This document shows, in pieces, positions 1 through 8,667 of a stretch of DNA of 64,000 nucleotides. The translations under genes and the position numbers were made by a program. This DNA is from Fretibacterium fastidiosum (GTDB lineage Bacteria > Synergistota > Synergistia > Synergistales > Aminobacteriaceae), in the NCBI RefSeq assembly GCF_964642095.1, contig NZ_OZ209244.1:2108001-2172000 (forward strand). Direction: 5' to 3'. Under the pieces are notes generated by a model. It was not told where the DNA came from. It did no database searches and saw only the letters and a list, made by a program, of their open reading frames with translations. The first letter of the stretch is position 1. The number at the start of each line of letters is the position of its first letter.

Positions 1-285
1 TTGGGACGGGAGGGGCGTGCGGGGCTTTTGATGTCCCTCCTCGTCCACCCGGACTTTCGCCGGCTCGGCATAGGGGTTCAGCTTCTGGCCGCCGTGGGGG
101 ACTGCGCCCTGTACCTGAACCTGGGGCGGCTCCGTCTGCGCGTCAGGAGGTCCAACGAGGCGGCCCTGTCGCTCTACGAGGGGATGTCCTTTCGCAGGGA
201 AACGACGTGCCCCGGCTACTACTCCGACGGAGAGGACGCGATCGTGATGAGCGCGCCGCTTCCCCTGGCGGTGCGGAAGGGCTGA
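1..285 (+). CDS. GNAT-family N-acetyltransferase, C-terminal part (RimI-like)
   Basis: The reading frame is open at the left window edge, so only about the last 94 residues are visible. The segment VHPDFRRLGIG is the acetyl-CoA pyrophosphate-binding motif A of GNAT enzymes (R/Q-x-x-G-x-G/A). It is followed by the typical LRVRRSNEAALSLYEGMSF stretch, in which the Asn and Tyr are the conserved motif-B residues of RimI-like enzymes. The protein would transfer an acetyl group to an amine, either a protein N-terminus or a small molecule; the substrate cannot be read from the sequence. It ends in TGA at 283-285, 43 nt before the next gene. Confidence 0.8.
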   Translation: MGREGRAGLLMSLLVHPDFRRLGIGVQLLAAVGDCALYLNLGRLRLRVRRSNEAALSLYEGMSFRRETTCPGYYSDGEDAIVMSAPLPLAVRKG

Positions 286-328
286 GGACAGCGGCGGCCT
301 TCGGGGTCTTTTGCGGAAGGGAGCGTTG

Positions 329-583
329 ATGATGAAGGTTTACATCCCCTTCAGCGACGGGTCCTCCGTCGCCTTTGACGGGACGGGGTTCACGCTGCAG
401 GAGCGCCCCAGGGTCATGGACGAGGCCCTCAGCGCCTCCCCCGCCAGCAAGGCGGCGGAGGTGTGGACGCGAGATTGGGGCGCGGTGGTTCGCGCCCTCG
501 AATCCGCCTGGACCCGCCAGCGCGACCTCCGGCGGCGGGATCGGATGCGGCAGGTCTACTCCATCCGTCGGGTGCACGAGTGA
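329..583 (+). CDS. Small hypothetical protein, 84 aa
   Basis: The start is the ATG at 329 (a second ATG follows at 332), because GGAAGGGAG lies at 315-323 with good spacing. An upstream in-frame TTG at 311 has no such site. The product has a beta-rich N-terminal half (MMKVYIPFSDGSSVAFDG) and an Arg-rich helical C-terminus. I recognise no family. It is the last gene before a strong hairpin at 634-657 and is probably co-transcribed with the acetyltransferase. Confidence 0.55.
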   Translation: MMKVYIPFSDGSSVAFDGTGFTLQERPRVMDEALSASPASKAAEVWTRDWGAVVRALESAWTRQRDLRRRDRMRQVYSIRRVHE

Positions 584-633
584 CCCCGATGGCTTAGATA
601 CCTCTCCTGCCCCTGCGGGAGCGGCACGACGAA

Positions 634-657
634 GGGGAGCGCCTCGAGGCGCTCCCC
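634..657. terminator. Bidirectional hairpin between convergent genes
   Basis: A perfect 24-nt inverted repeat, GGGGAGCGCCTC followed by GAGGCGCTCCCC, is followed on the plus strand by TCGCTTTT. It sits between the small plus-strand gene and minus-strand lpdA and can serve as terminator for both. The U-tract is weak in both directions. Confidence 0.7.
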
Positions 658-690
658 TCGCTTTTGTCCGCCGGACGGGGACCCGCGGCG

Positions 691-2076
691 TTATCCCTTC
701 GGCGTGTGGATGCCTCGGGCGAAGACGTTCCCCGCGGCCTCCGCCACGGCCTCCGCCACGGTGGGGTGTGCGTGGATCGTGTTCAGAAGGTCCTCAGGCG
801 TCGCCTTGAAGTGGAGCGCCAGGGCCCCCTCCGCGATCATGTCCGTCGCCGGGCCGCCCACCATCTCGACGCCCAGGATCTGCCGCGTCTCGTCGTCTGC
901 GATGATCTTGATGACGCCGCTGGTGTCCCCCGTGATCATGCTCTTGCCGTTCAGCATCAGCGGGAAACTGCCCACCTTGACCTTGAGGCCGCGCTTCGCC
1001 GCGTCCTTTTCCGAAAGTCCCACGGTCGCGATCTCAGGCGACGTGTAGATGGCGCCCGGCGTCGTCGTGTAGTCCATGTCCACCGCGTGCCCCATGACGT
1101 TCTCCACAGCCACCTCACCCTCGCGGGAGGCCACGTGGGCCAGCATGTAGGCGTTCACGCAGTCGCCGATGGCATAGATCCCCTTGACGTTGGTCTCCAT
1201 GTGGGCGTCCGTCACGATGCGCCCCCGCTTCATCTCGATGCCCAGGGCTTCGAGGCCAAGGCCCTCCGTGTAGGGCTTGCGGCCCTTGGCCACCAGGAGC
1301 TTCTCCGCTTCCAGCTCCGCCTGGCCCTCCGGCGTCGTGAGCTCGATCTTGAGCCCCTCTCCGGACCGGGTGACCCTGGTGATGCTGGCCCCCGTGCGGA
1401 AGCTCACCCCGCGCTTCTCCAGGTTCTTCCGCAGGATGAGGGCGATGTCCGTGTCCAGGTTCCGCAGGATCTCCGGCGAGGTGACGGCGACCGTGACCTT
1501 GGTCCCGAAGGCGGCGTAGGCTGCGGCGAACTCCATGCCGATGATGCCGCCCCCGGAGACGACCATGGAGGCCGGGGGAGCGGGCAGCGAGAGGGCTTCG
1601 TCGCTGGTGATGACCCCTTCGAGGTCGTACCCCGGTACATCCGGGACGTCAGGCACGGACCCCGTGGCGATCACGATGGCGTCGGCCTGGATGGCCCTGC
1701 CGTTCACTTCGACGGTGTGGGGGTCCCTGATGGCGGCGGCGCCCTCGATGTACTCGATGCCGTTGCCCTGCACGAGGCTCAGCGTCCCCTTCACGAGGCG
1801 GGAGACGGTCAGCGTCTTTCGCTTCATCAGCGCGTCCCAGTCCAGCCGCGTCCCCTCCACGAGCACCCCGATGCGCTTTGCCTCGGACTTCAATTCCGTG
1901 AGGAGCTCCGCCGTGTGCAGCAGCACCTTGGTCGGGATACAGCCCACGTTGAGGCAGGTGCCCCCGATGGTCTTCTTCTCGATCAGGGTGACCGAGGCGC
2001 CGAGGTGCGCCGCGTGAATGGCGGCCACGTATCCCCCCGGGCCGGCCCCAATGATGACGATGCGCTTTGAACTCAT
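691..2076 (-). CDS. lpdA: Dihydrolipoyl dehydrogenase (E3), 461 aa
   Basis: Flavin disulfide reductase that reoxidises dihydrolipoyl groups of 2-oxoacid dehydrogenase or glycine-cleavage complexes with NAD+. It has an N-terminal FAD-binding GAGPGGY motif (residues 10-16) and the redox-active disulfide CLNVGC (Cys41/Cys46). A second Rossmann motif (VVSGGGIIGMEFA) binds NAD. The C-terminal HAHPTVAEAVAEA segment carries the catalytic His-Glu pair. Full length for the family. The start ATG has AAAGGAGAGG just upstream. No E1/E2 or gcv gene is adjacent, so the partner complex is unknown; glycine cleavage is a reasonable guess for an amino-acid-using anaerobe. Confidence 0.95.
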   Translation of the reverse strand: MSSKRIVIIGAGPGGYVAAIHAAHLGASVTLIEKKTIGGTCLNVGCIPTKVLLHTAELLTELKSEAKRIGVLVEGTRLDWDALMKRKTLTVSRLVKGTLSLVQGNGIEYIEGAAAIRDPHTVEVNGRAIQADAIVIATGSVPDVPDVPGYDLEGVITSDEALSLPAPPASMVVSGGGIIGMEFAAAYAAFGTKVTVAVTSPEILRNLDTDIALILRKNLEKRGVSFRTGASITRVTRSGEGLKIELTTPEGQAELEAEKLLVAKGRKPYTEGLGLEALGIEMKRGRIVTDAHMETNVKGIYAIGDCVNAYMLAHVASREGEVAVENVMGHAVDMDYTTTPGAIYTSPEIATVGLSEKDAAKRGLKVKVGSFPLMLNGKSMITGDTSGVIKIIADDETRQILGVEMVGGPATDMIAEGALALHFKATPEDLLNTIHAHPTVAEAVAEAAGNVFARGIHTPKG

Positions 2077-2148
2077 GTTGACCTCTCCTTTGCTGGAATT
2101 TGTTGGAACGTGCCGCCCCGTTGGCTTCCACCGCCGGGGCGGGCGGGG

Positions 2149-4485
2149 TTAGTCGATCCCGTATTCCTTCAGCAGCTGCTGGTAGCGCTTCTCCACCTCG
2201 TCCGCCGGGCTTGGGTCGTGGCGGTAGGGGGCCGGGGCCGTCGGGGTGGGGATCACGGACGGGTTGACCGGGGAGACGGGCTGCTGGGGCGTCGTGTGCT
2301 CCTCCAGCGACTCCTCCGCGCTGTCCAGGTAGGCTTCGTCCTGCTCGATCAGGAAGAGCCGCGGCCCTCGCGGGTCCTCGTCCGCCGCCTCGTAGCTTCC
2401 GCCGTGGTAGGGGCACTTGGCCGTGGGCGCCTTGCCGCTAGGAAAGTAGAGGGGGACCGCCGGACAGCCCCCCGCAGCCAGGTAGCCGCTGTTCCTGCAG
2501 ATGGAGACCCTCGTGACCTCCGCCCAGTCGGGGGCGTTGGCGAAGCTCGATGGGGTCCCCTGCTCCTTGACCGCATAGGCCATGAAGGTCTGCCAGGCGG
2601 GGGCGGCCATCGTGCCGCCGAAGCCCTTGCGCCCCATGGAGGTGTGGTCGTCGTTGCCGACGTAGACCGCCGTCGTCAGGCCCGGCGTCCCCCCCACGAA
2701 CCAGGCGTCGATGAAATCGTTGGACGTCCCCGTCTTGCCGAAGGTATCCACGTTCGGGACGCGCGCCCTGGTGCCCGTTCCCGCGCGGACCACGTCCTGG
2801 AGCATGGAGCGGATCGTGTAGGCGGTGGACGGGCGCATGGCCTGCGACAGCTGGGGGGTGCGCGTCTCGAGGACGTTGCCCTCGTTGTCGCGGATCTCGC
2901 GGATCGTCAGGGGCGTCACCCGCTTGCCCCCGTTGTTGAAGCAGTTGAAGGCCACGGCCATCTCAAGCGGCGTCAGGCTGGCGGCGCCCAGGGCCACGGA
3001 CAGGTCGCTCGGCAGGTGTCTGGTCTCGATCCCCGCGCTGCGCGCCATCTTCACGACGCTTTCCGTTCCGATGTAGGCGGCCACGCGGACGGCCACCGTG
3101 TTGAAGGAGCTGGAGAGGGCCTTTTGCAGCGTCACCTCCCCCGCGTACTTGCCGCTCGAGTTCTTGGGCGACCAGCCGCGCCCGCTTCCGCCGCGCCCCC
3201 CGAAGGTGATCGGGGCGTCCATGAAGTGATCGCTCGGCATGATGTCCTCCTCCAGCGCGGCGGCGTAGACGATGGGCTTGAAGCTTGAGCCGGGCTGACG
3301 AAAGGCCTGCGTCGCACGGTTGAACTTGCTGGTCTTGAAGTCCTTGCCGCCCACCAGGGCCAGGACCTCCCCCGTGTCGGCCGCGAGGCAGACGAGGGCC
3401 CCCATGGTGGGCAGGGAGTTGACGGCCTCCCGTGCCTTGTTCTGAAGGTCGAGGTCCAGCGTCGTGTAGATGTGCATCCCGCCGCTGTAGACCTCGTCCT
3501 TGCCGTACTTCGGCAGGAGGTCGTTGAAGAGCAGGTGGGAGACGAAGTAGGGGGCCAGGTTGAACTCCTCGATGCGGTTGGGTTTCCTGGCGAACTTCAG
3601 CTCCTCGGCGTAGGCCTGCTGGCGCTGTTCCGCGCTGATCCATCCAAGGAGCTCCATCCGGCTCAGGACGTAATTCTGGCGCGCCTTTGCGTTGGTGAGG
3701 TTGCTCAGGGGATTGTACCGCCCCGGGTTGGCGATGAGCCCCGCCAGGATGCTGGACTGCGCGATGTCCAGCTCCGAGGCGGACTTCCCGAAGTAGGTGC
3801 GCGCTGCGATCTCCGCTCCCCAGGCGCCGCGGCCGAAGTTGATGGTGTTCAGGTAGAGCTCCAGCAGCTTGTCCTTGGAGAAGAGCTTTTCCATGCGCAT
3901 GGCGATGATGATCTCCTTCGCCTTGCGCGTGACGCTCTTCTCGTGGGAGAGAAAGAGGTTCCGCGCCAGCTGCTGGGTGATCGTGCTGGCGCCCTGCACC
4001 TTGCCGTGCTCCACGAGGTCGATCCAGAGGGCCCGCAGGATGGAGCCGATGCGGATGCCTCCGTGCTGATAGAAGGCGGAGTCCTCCGCGGCCAGCACGG
4101 CCTTCACGAGCCACGGGGAGACCTGGTGCAGCTCGAGGGGGGTGCGGTTCTCGATGAACAGGCGCGCGATGACCTTGTTGTTGCGGTCGTAGAGGATGGA
4201 GGCCACGCTGCTTTTGGGGTTGGCCACCTCCACCATGCTGGGGAGGTCCGACGATATCTTCACGATGTACCACGCCACCCCTGCGCTGACGACCCCGATG
4301 CCGACGAGGAGGAGCAGGAGCAGCGTCATGAAGAGGAGCTTCAGGATCGAAAAAGGCGACCTCTTCTTTTTTTTCTTCTTTTTGGGGGGCTGAGGGGCGG
4401 CCCGGCCGTAGAGGATGTCCTCCGCCCGGCGTCGGTCGCCGTCGCGGTAGGACCCGTAGCGGGATCCCTCGAATGCGTTCTTCAT
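2149..4485 (-). CDS. Class A penicillin-binding protein (PBP1A-type), 778 aa
   Basis: Bifunctional peptidoglycan glycosyltransferase/transpeptidase. A short cytoplasmic tail with a lysine run (about residues 36-43) precedes one membrane segment near residues 48-72. The GT51 domain follows, with AAEDSAFYQHGG (catalytic Glu near 132) and STITQQLARN. The transpeptidase has GSSFKP (SxxK, near 403), SSSFN (SxN) and KTGTSND (KTG, near 580). The C-terminus is Pro-rich. The start is the ATG at 4485: AGGAGG lies about 11 nt upstream, and the longer upstream frame runs antisense through nadE and is not real. It is transcribed divergently from nadE. Confidence 0.95.
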   Translation of the reverse strand: MKNAFEGSRYGSYRDGDRRRAEDILYGRAAPQPPKKKKKKKRSPFSILKLLFMTLLLLLLVGIGVVSAGVAWYIVKISSDLPSMVEVANPKSSVASILYDRNNKVIARLFIENRTPLELHQVSPWLVKAVLAAEDSAFYQHGGIRIGSILRALWIDLVEHGKVQGASTITQQLARNLFLSHEKSVTRKAKEIIIAMRMEKLFSKDKLLELYLNTINFGRGAWGAEIAARTYFGKSASELDIAQSSILAGLIANPGRYNPLSNLTNAKARQNYVLSRMELLGWISAEQRQQAYAEELKFARKPNRIEEFNLAPYFVSHLLFNDLLPKYGKDEVYSGGMHIYTTLDLDLQNKAREAVNSLPTMGALVCLAADTGEVLALVGGKDFKTSKFNRATQAFRQPGSSFKPIVYAAALEEDIMPSDHFMDAPITFGGRGGSGRGWSPKNSSGKYAGEVTLQKALSSSFNTVAVRVAAYIGTESVVKMARSAGIETRHLPSDLSVALGAASLTPLEMAVAFNCFNNGGKRVTPLTIREIRDNEGNVLETRTPQLSQAMRPSTAYTIRSMLQDVVRAGTGTRARVPNVDTFGKTGTSNDFIDAWFVGGTPGLTTAVYVGNDDHTSMGRKGFGGTMAAPAWQTFMAYAVKEQGTPSSFANAPDWAEVTRVSICRNSGYLAAGGCPAVPLYFPSGKAPTAKCPYHGGSYEAADEDPRGPRLFLIEQDEAYLDSAEESLEEHTTPQQPVSPVNPSVIPTPTAPAPYRHDPSPADEVEKRYQQLLKEYGID

Positions 4486-4685
4486 CGGTACACGGTCCTC
4501 CTGCCTGAATCTTCGACGGTTCTCCCCCGTGGAGACACTGCGGGGCCGTCTTCGAGTTATTATCTCATTTTCAGGCCCGTTGTGCACAGGAAAATAACGT
4601 GGTTTGAGGCGGCTGGGAAAGCGCCGCGCGGGGCCGCGCGCATTGGCGGGAGGGCGCAGCGTTCCGAAAGGGGGGCGAGGTGCGC

Positions 4686-4691
4686 TATAAT
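4686..4691 (+). promoter_or_regulatory. -10 element upstream of nadE
   Basis: TATAAT at 4686-4691, 80 nt before the nadE start. The best -35 candidate is TTCCGA at 4662-4667 with an 18-nt spacer, which is weak. The region lies between divergently read PBP and nadE genes. Confidence 0.5.
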
Positions 4692-4770
4692 TGAGACGGC
4701 AGCCCGCCGCCGCGCCCTCGATGGCCCGGCGTTTCCGTCGAGGAAGGGCCGCCCTGGGGAGGCGTTTCTC

Positions 4771-5511
4771 TTGCGGATGCGCGATGCGGACAAGGTGACG
4801 ACATTCATAGAGCGATGGATGAAGGAGCAGGCGGCCGGGGCCGGAGCGCGGGGGATCGTGGTGGGCCTTTCGGGCGGGGTCGATTCCGCCGTGGCGGCCG
4901 CCCTGGGGCGCCGGGCCTTCGGACGGGACATGCTGGCCATCATCATGCCCTGCCACAGCCTTCCCGGCGACGAGGCGGACGCCCTTCTCGTGGCCGGGGC
5001 GCTCGACATCCCCCACAGGACGGTGGAGCTCACCGCCGCCTACGATGCGCTGGTCCTGGGGATGAAGGCGGCGGGCGTGGAGCCGACGGACCTGGCGGGA
5101 GCGAACCTCAAGGCGCGGCTGCGCATGAGCACGCTCTACGCAGCGGCTCAGACGCTGTCCCTGCTCGTCTGCGGGACCAGCAACCGCTCGGAGTACGAGA
5201 CGGGGTACTTCACGAAGTTCGGGGACTCGGCGGCGGACCTGCTGCCCCTGGCGGACCTCCTGAAGTGCGAGGTGCGCGCCGCGGCCCGCGTCCTGGGCGT
5301 CCCGGAGCGCATCGTCGCCAAGGCCCCCAGCGCCGGCTTCTGGGAGGGGCAGACGGACGAGGGGGACATGGGCTTCACCTACGACGACCTGGACCGCTAC
5401 CTGAGCGACGGGACGGCGCGGGACGGACCCTTCCGGGAGCGCGTCGAGGCCATGAGGCGCAGGAGCGGGCACAAGCGCCTGCCGGTCCCCATCTGCGTGC
5501 CGCGCGTCTGA
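4771..5511 (+). CDS. nadE: NAD+ synthase, ammonia-dependent
   Basis: Makes NAD+ from deamido-NAD+, ATP and ammonia. It carries the N-type ATP pyrophosphatase P-loop SGGVDS (residues 34-39 from the TTG), plus GTSNRSEYETGYFTKFGD and KAPSAGFWEGQTDEGDMG, which are diagnostic for NadE. There is no glutaminase domain, so it uses free ammonia. Two starts are possible: TTG at 4771 sits 8 nt after GGGGAGG (4756-4762), while ATG at 4777 is 14 nt away; I prefer TTG. About 246 aa, normal for the short form. Confidence 0.92.
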   Translation: MRMRDADKVTTFIERWMKEQAAGAGARGIVVGLSGGVDSAVAAALGRRAFGRDMLAIIMPCHSLPGDEADALLVAGALDIPHRTVELTAAYDALVLGMKAAGVEPTDLAGANLKARLRMSTLYAAAQTLSLLVCGTSNRSEYETGYFTKFGDSAADLLPLADLLKCEVRAAARVLGVPERIVAKAPSAGFWEGQTDEGDMGFTYDDLDRYLSDGTARDGPFRERVEAMRRRSGHKRLPVPICVPRV

Positions 5512-5656
5512 GGCGCTGCGGCCCGAACCGACGCCCTGGGACTGGATATACGGCAGGTTATAAGATAAAATTTAAACCTTAAATGAGGAACCGGCCCCCT
5601 TCGGAGCCAGGGACTGGGCTTGAGTTTGGTGAAATTCTTTCGATGAGGTGATCTTT

Positions 5657-6412
5657 TTGTCAGGGCATTCCAAGTGGGCGAACATCAAGCACCGCAAGGC
5701 GGCGCAGGACGCCAAGCGCGGCAACCTTTTTCAGAAGCTGGTGCGGGCGATCATCATCGCGGCGAAGGAGGGCGGCGGTGACCCCGGCATGAACATGCGG
5801 CTCAAGACGGCGATCGAGCGGGCCAAGGCCGTCAGCGTCCCGCAGGACAACATCACCCGCGCCATCAAGAGGGGCACGGGCGAGTTGGGCGATGTGACCT
5901 ACGAGGAGCTGCTCTACGAGGCCTACGGGCCCAGTGGCATCGCGGTTCTCGTCTCCGTGCTGACGGACAACCGGAACCGCACGACGCCCGAAATCCGCGC
6001 GCTCCTGACCCGCAACGGCGGGCAGATGGGCGAGTCCGGCAGCGTCGCCTGGATGTTCGACCGCCGGGGCGTCGTTGAGGTGAAGGGCGAGGGGCTGGAC
6101 GAGGATGCCCTGATGACCTGCGGCCTGGACGCCGGCATGACGGACATGGAGCCGTCGGGGGAGGGGTACACGCTCTACTGCGAGCCCCCGGAGCTGGACG
6201 CACTCCAGGCGGCCCTTGAGAAGGCGGGCTACGTCGTGGAGAACGCGGAAGTCTCCATGCTCGCCAAGACGCCCGTCGAGGTGTCGGAGGTGGAGGCCGC
6301 GCGCAAGGCAGCGCGCCTGATCGACGTCCTGGAGGAGCACGACGACGTCCAGAACGTCTACTCGAACCTCGACATCCCGGACGAGGTCGCCGCTCAGCTG
6401 GACGCGGAGTGA
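5657..6412 (+). CDS. yebC: YebC/TACO1-family translation/transcription factor
   Basis: The family begins SGHSKWANIKHRK, which is present here directly after a TTG codon at 5657, with GAGGTGAT at 5645-5651. A GTG at 5648 would add three residues but would lie inside that ribosome-binding site. Homologues have been reported as DNA-binding regulators (of ruv genes in some bacteria) and as ribosome-associated factors for proline-rich stretches. It is the first gene of the run into ruvCAB, the usual neighbourhood. Full length (251 aa). Confidence 0.93.
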   Translation: MSGHSKWANIKHRKAAQDAKRGNLFQKLVRAIIIAAKEGGGDPGMNMRLKTAIERAKAVSVPQDNITRAIKRGTGELGDVTYEELLYEAYGPSGIAVLVSVLTDNRNRTTPEIRALLTRNGGQMGESGSVAWMFDRRGVVEVKGEGLDEDALMTCGLDAGMTDMEPSGEGYTLYCEPPELDALQAALEKAGYVVENAEVSMLAKTPVEVSEVEAARKAARLIDVLEEHDDVQNVYSNLDIPDEVAAQLDAE

Positions 6413-6927
6413 TGGCGCCGTCGGGCGAGAGGGTCTGTCTCGGCGTGGACCCCGGCCTGGCGCGGGTGGGGTACGGCGCCGTCGCCCGGAGCGGCTCACG
6501 CTTTCGAGCGCTGGAGTACGGGTGCATTGAGACCAGCCCAAAGCTGTCCTTCATGCAGCGCATCCTGCAGATCTATGCCAAGTTGGGGGAACAGCTTGAA
6601 CGCTGCGCCCCCGCTTTTATGTCCGTGGAGCGCCTCTTCTTCGGCCACAACGCCACAACGGCGGAGTTCGTCTGGCAGGCGCGGGGCGTGGTGATGCTCC
6701 TGGCGGCCCAGCGGGGCCTGGCGGTCGTCGAGCCGAAGCCGAACCAGATCAAGCTGGCCGTCTGCGGCACGGGGGGGGCGGACAAGCGGCAGGTCCAGCG
6801 GATGACCCAGCGCTTCCTGGGGCTAGACCGGGTCCCTTCGCCGGACGACACGGCGGACGCCCTGGCGGCCGCCATCACCGGCTTTGCGCTCATGAGGGAC
6901 GAAGAGCTGAGGGCGGCCGGGGCATGA
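6412..6927 (+). CDS. ruvC: Holliday junction resolvase RuvC, 171 aa
   Basis: Cuts four-way DNA junctions after RuvAB branch migration. LGVDPGLARVGYG holds the first catalytic Asp, SVERLFFGHN the Glu, and the C-terminal PDDTADALAAA the last acidic residue, as in the RNase H-like RuvC fold. Its ATG (6412) overlaps the yebC stop (TGATG), which implies translational coupling. A GTG at 6409 is in frame but lies inside the yebC stop region. Confidence 0.95.
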   Translation: MAPSGERVCLGVDPGLARVGYGAVARSGSRFRALEYGCIETSPKLSFMQRILQIYAKLGEQLERCAPAFMSVERLFFGHNATTAEFVWQARGVVMLLAAQRGLAVVEPKPNQIKLAVCGTGGADKRQVQRMTQRFLGLDRVPSPDDTADALAAAITGFALMRDEELRAAGA

Positions 6928-6976
6928 GGGCGAAGGGCCGGAGGCCGTGGGCCGGACGCGCCCAGAGGACCGGGCC

Positions 6977-7588
6977 GTGATCCGGTCGCTGACGGGCGTC
7001 GTCCTCGGCGTGTCGGAGACGTCGGTCCTGCTGGACGTGAACGGGCTCGGCTTCGACCTCCTCTGCACGCGGGCCGCTGCTGCGCTGTGTTCTGTGGGGC
7101 AGCGGGTGAGGCTCACGACCTACCTCCAGATATCCGAGGCCGGCGCGGCGCTCTACGGCTTTGCCTCGGAGCGCGAACGGGAGCTCTTTCTGAAGGTCGT
7201 GGCGATCAAGGGCGTCGGGGGCAGGACGGGGATGGCCATCCTCTCCGCACTCTCGGTGGACGAGGTGCTGCGGGCCGTCTCCCTGGCGGACGTCGCGGCC
7301 TTCACCCGCGCGCCGGGCGTTGGGAAGAAGACGGCGGAGCGGCTGTGCTTCGAGCTGCGCTCCCTCCTGCCCGACGGGCTGATCCAGTCCGCCGCCCAGG
7401 GCGAGGGCGTGCCGAGCCGGACCGCCGACACGGTGGCGGAGGCCCTCGTGGGGCTGGGCTTTACGCAGGCGGATGCAGCCTCCGTCCTGGCGCTGCTGCG
7501 CGCCGCTCAGGGGGAGGCCTTTGACGGGCTGGATGCGGAGACGCTCCTGAAGCTTGCCCTGAGAGAACTGCACAGAGGAGGCCGTTAG
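6977..7588 (+). CDS. ruvA: Holliday junction branch migration protein RuvA, 203 aa
   Basis: Tetrameric junction-binding partner of RuvB. The GTG at 6977 is chosen because it gives the family N-terminus (M-I-R-S-L-T-G-V-V) and has AGAGGA 7 nt upstream. Two helix-hairpin-helix motifs are visible: IKGVGGRTGMAIL and APGVGKKTAERL. A C-terminal RuvB-binding domain follows a flexible linker (AETLLKLALREL). It lies between ruvC and ruvB, and its TAG is 2 nt before ruvB. Confidence 0.95.
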   Translation: MIRSLTGVVLGVSETSVLLDVNGLGFDLLCTRAAAALCSVGQRVRLTTYLQISEAGAALYGFASERERELFLKVVAIKGVGGRTGMAILSALSVDEVLRAVSLADVAAFTRAPGVGKKTAERLCFELRSLLPDGLIQSAAQGEGVPSRTADTVAEALVGLGFTQADAASVLALLRAAQGEAFDGLDAETLLKLALRELHRGGR

Positions 7589-7590
7589 CG

Positions 7591-8667
7591 ATGTCCGAGG
7601 ACGCGAGAACCCCCATCGGGGCGGAGGACGAGGGGCGTTTTTTCTCCTCTCCGCGCGCTGCGGAGGACGCCACCGTCCGCCCGCGCGCTCTGGCGGACTT
7701 CATCGGTCAGGAGAGGGTGCGCGAGAAGCTGCGCATCTATATCGACGCGGCCCGGGGCCGGGGCGAGCCCCTGGATCACGTCCTCTTCTACGGCCCTCCC
7801 GGTCTGGGCAAGACCACGCTGGCGGAGATCATCGCCCAGGAGATGGGAGGGCAGCTTCGCAAGACGACGGGCCCGGCCCTGGAGCGGGCGGGGGACCTCG
7901 CCGCCATCGTCTCCAACCTCGAGGCCAACGACGTCCTCTTCATCGACGAGATCCACAGTATGCCGCGCCAGGTGGAGGAGATCCTCTACCCCGCCATGGA
8001 GGATTTTGAGCTGCACATCGTCGTCGGCAAGGGCCCCCTGGCCAAGACCATCGGCCTCGCCCTGCCGCGCTTCACGCTCTGCGGGGCCACCACGCGGCTG
8101 GGCCTTCTGACCTCGCCCCTGAGGGCGCGGTTCGGCATCGTGGAGCAGCTCTCGCTCTACACGGAGCAGGAGCTGGCCCGCATCGTCCTGCGGGCCGCCG
8201 GGGTGCTGGGCATACGCATCGCGGGGGATGCCGCGATCGAGATCGCCCGCCGGGCGCGGGGGACGCCGCGGGTGGTGCTGAAGCTCCTGCGGCGGGTCCG
8301 CGACGTGGCTTCCGTCAAAGGGACGGGAGAGATCGATGCGGACATCGCGGACCGGGCCATGAACATGCTGGACATCGACGCGGAGGGCATGGACGAGGGG
8401 GACCGCCAGATACTGAGAGCGGTCGTCGAGCGCTTTGACGGCGGCCCCGTAGGGCTGGGGACCATTGCGGCGGCCATCAATGAGGAACCTCAGACCATCG
8501 AGGATATCTACGAGCCCTACTTGATCCAGAAGGGGTTCCTTGAGAGGACGCCGCGAGGGCGGCGGGCCACGTCCAACGCCTACGCCTACCTTGGGTGTCC
8601 CATGAGGCGGCGGCCGGACGAGGAACTGCGCCTTCCCTTCGGGGCGGAACAGGAGGAGGACCAATGA
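7591..8667 (+). CDS. ruvB: Holliday junction branch migration ATPase RuvB, 358 aa
   Basis: Hexameric AAA+ motor that drives branch migration with RuvA. Walker A GPPGLGKTT (residues 68-76), Walker B LFIDEIH, sensor-1 GATTRLG, arginine-finger region SPLRARFG, and a C-terminal winged helix (GPVGLGTIAAAINEE). The start ATG follows AGAGGAGGC. The stop overlaps the start of the next gene (ATGA). Confidence 0.97.
   Translation: MSEDARTPIGAEDEGRFFSSPRAAEDATVRPRALADFIGQERVREKLRIYIDAARGRGEPLDHVLFYGPPGLGKTTLAEIIAQEMGGQLRKTTGPALERAGDLAAIVSNLEANDVLFIDEIHSMPRQVEEILYPAMEDFELHIVVGKGPLAKTIGLALPRFTLCGATTRLGLLTSPLRARFGIVEQLSLYTEQELARIVLRAAGVLGIRIAGDAAIEIARRARGTPRVVLKLLRRVRDVASVKGTGEIDADIADRAMNMLDIDAEGMDEGDRQILRAVVERFDGGPVGLGTIAAAINEEPQTIEDIYEPYLIQKGFLERTPRGRRATSNAYAYLGCPMRRRPDEELRLPFGAEQEEDQ

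Noticed and set aside
664..2070. Long plus-strand open frame over lpdA (and similar frames opposite PBP, ftsK, gatA, fusA2, the SLH flavoprotein and other genes)
   Set aside because: Antisense shadows caused by high G+C at codon third positions; their translations are Arg/His/Gly-rich with no recognisable domains, and the opposite strand has clear genes.
4486..5472. N-terminal extension of the PBP on the minus strand
   Set aside because: It is antisense to nadE; a lysine-rich cytoplasmic tail and AGGAGG support the start at 4485.
5583..5651. 22-codon ORF just upstream of yebC
   Set aside because: No Shine-Dalgarno before its ATG and a low-complexity peptide; unlike the ORF before mltG it has no supporting signal.
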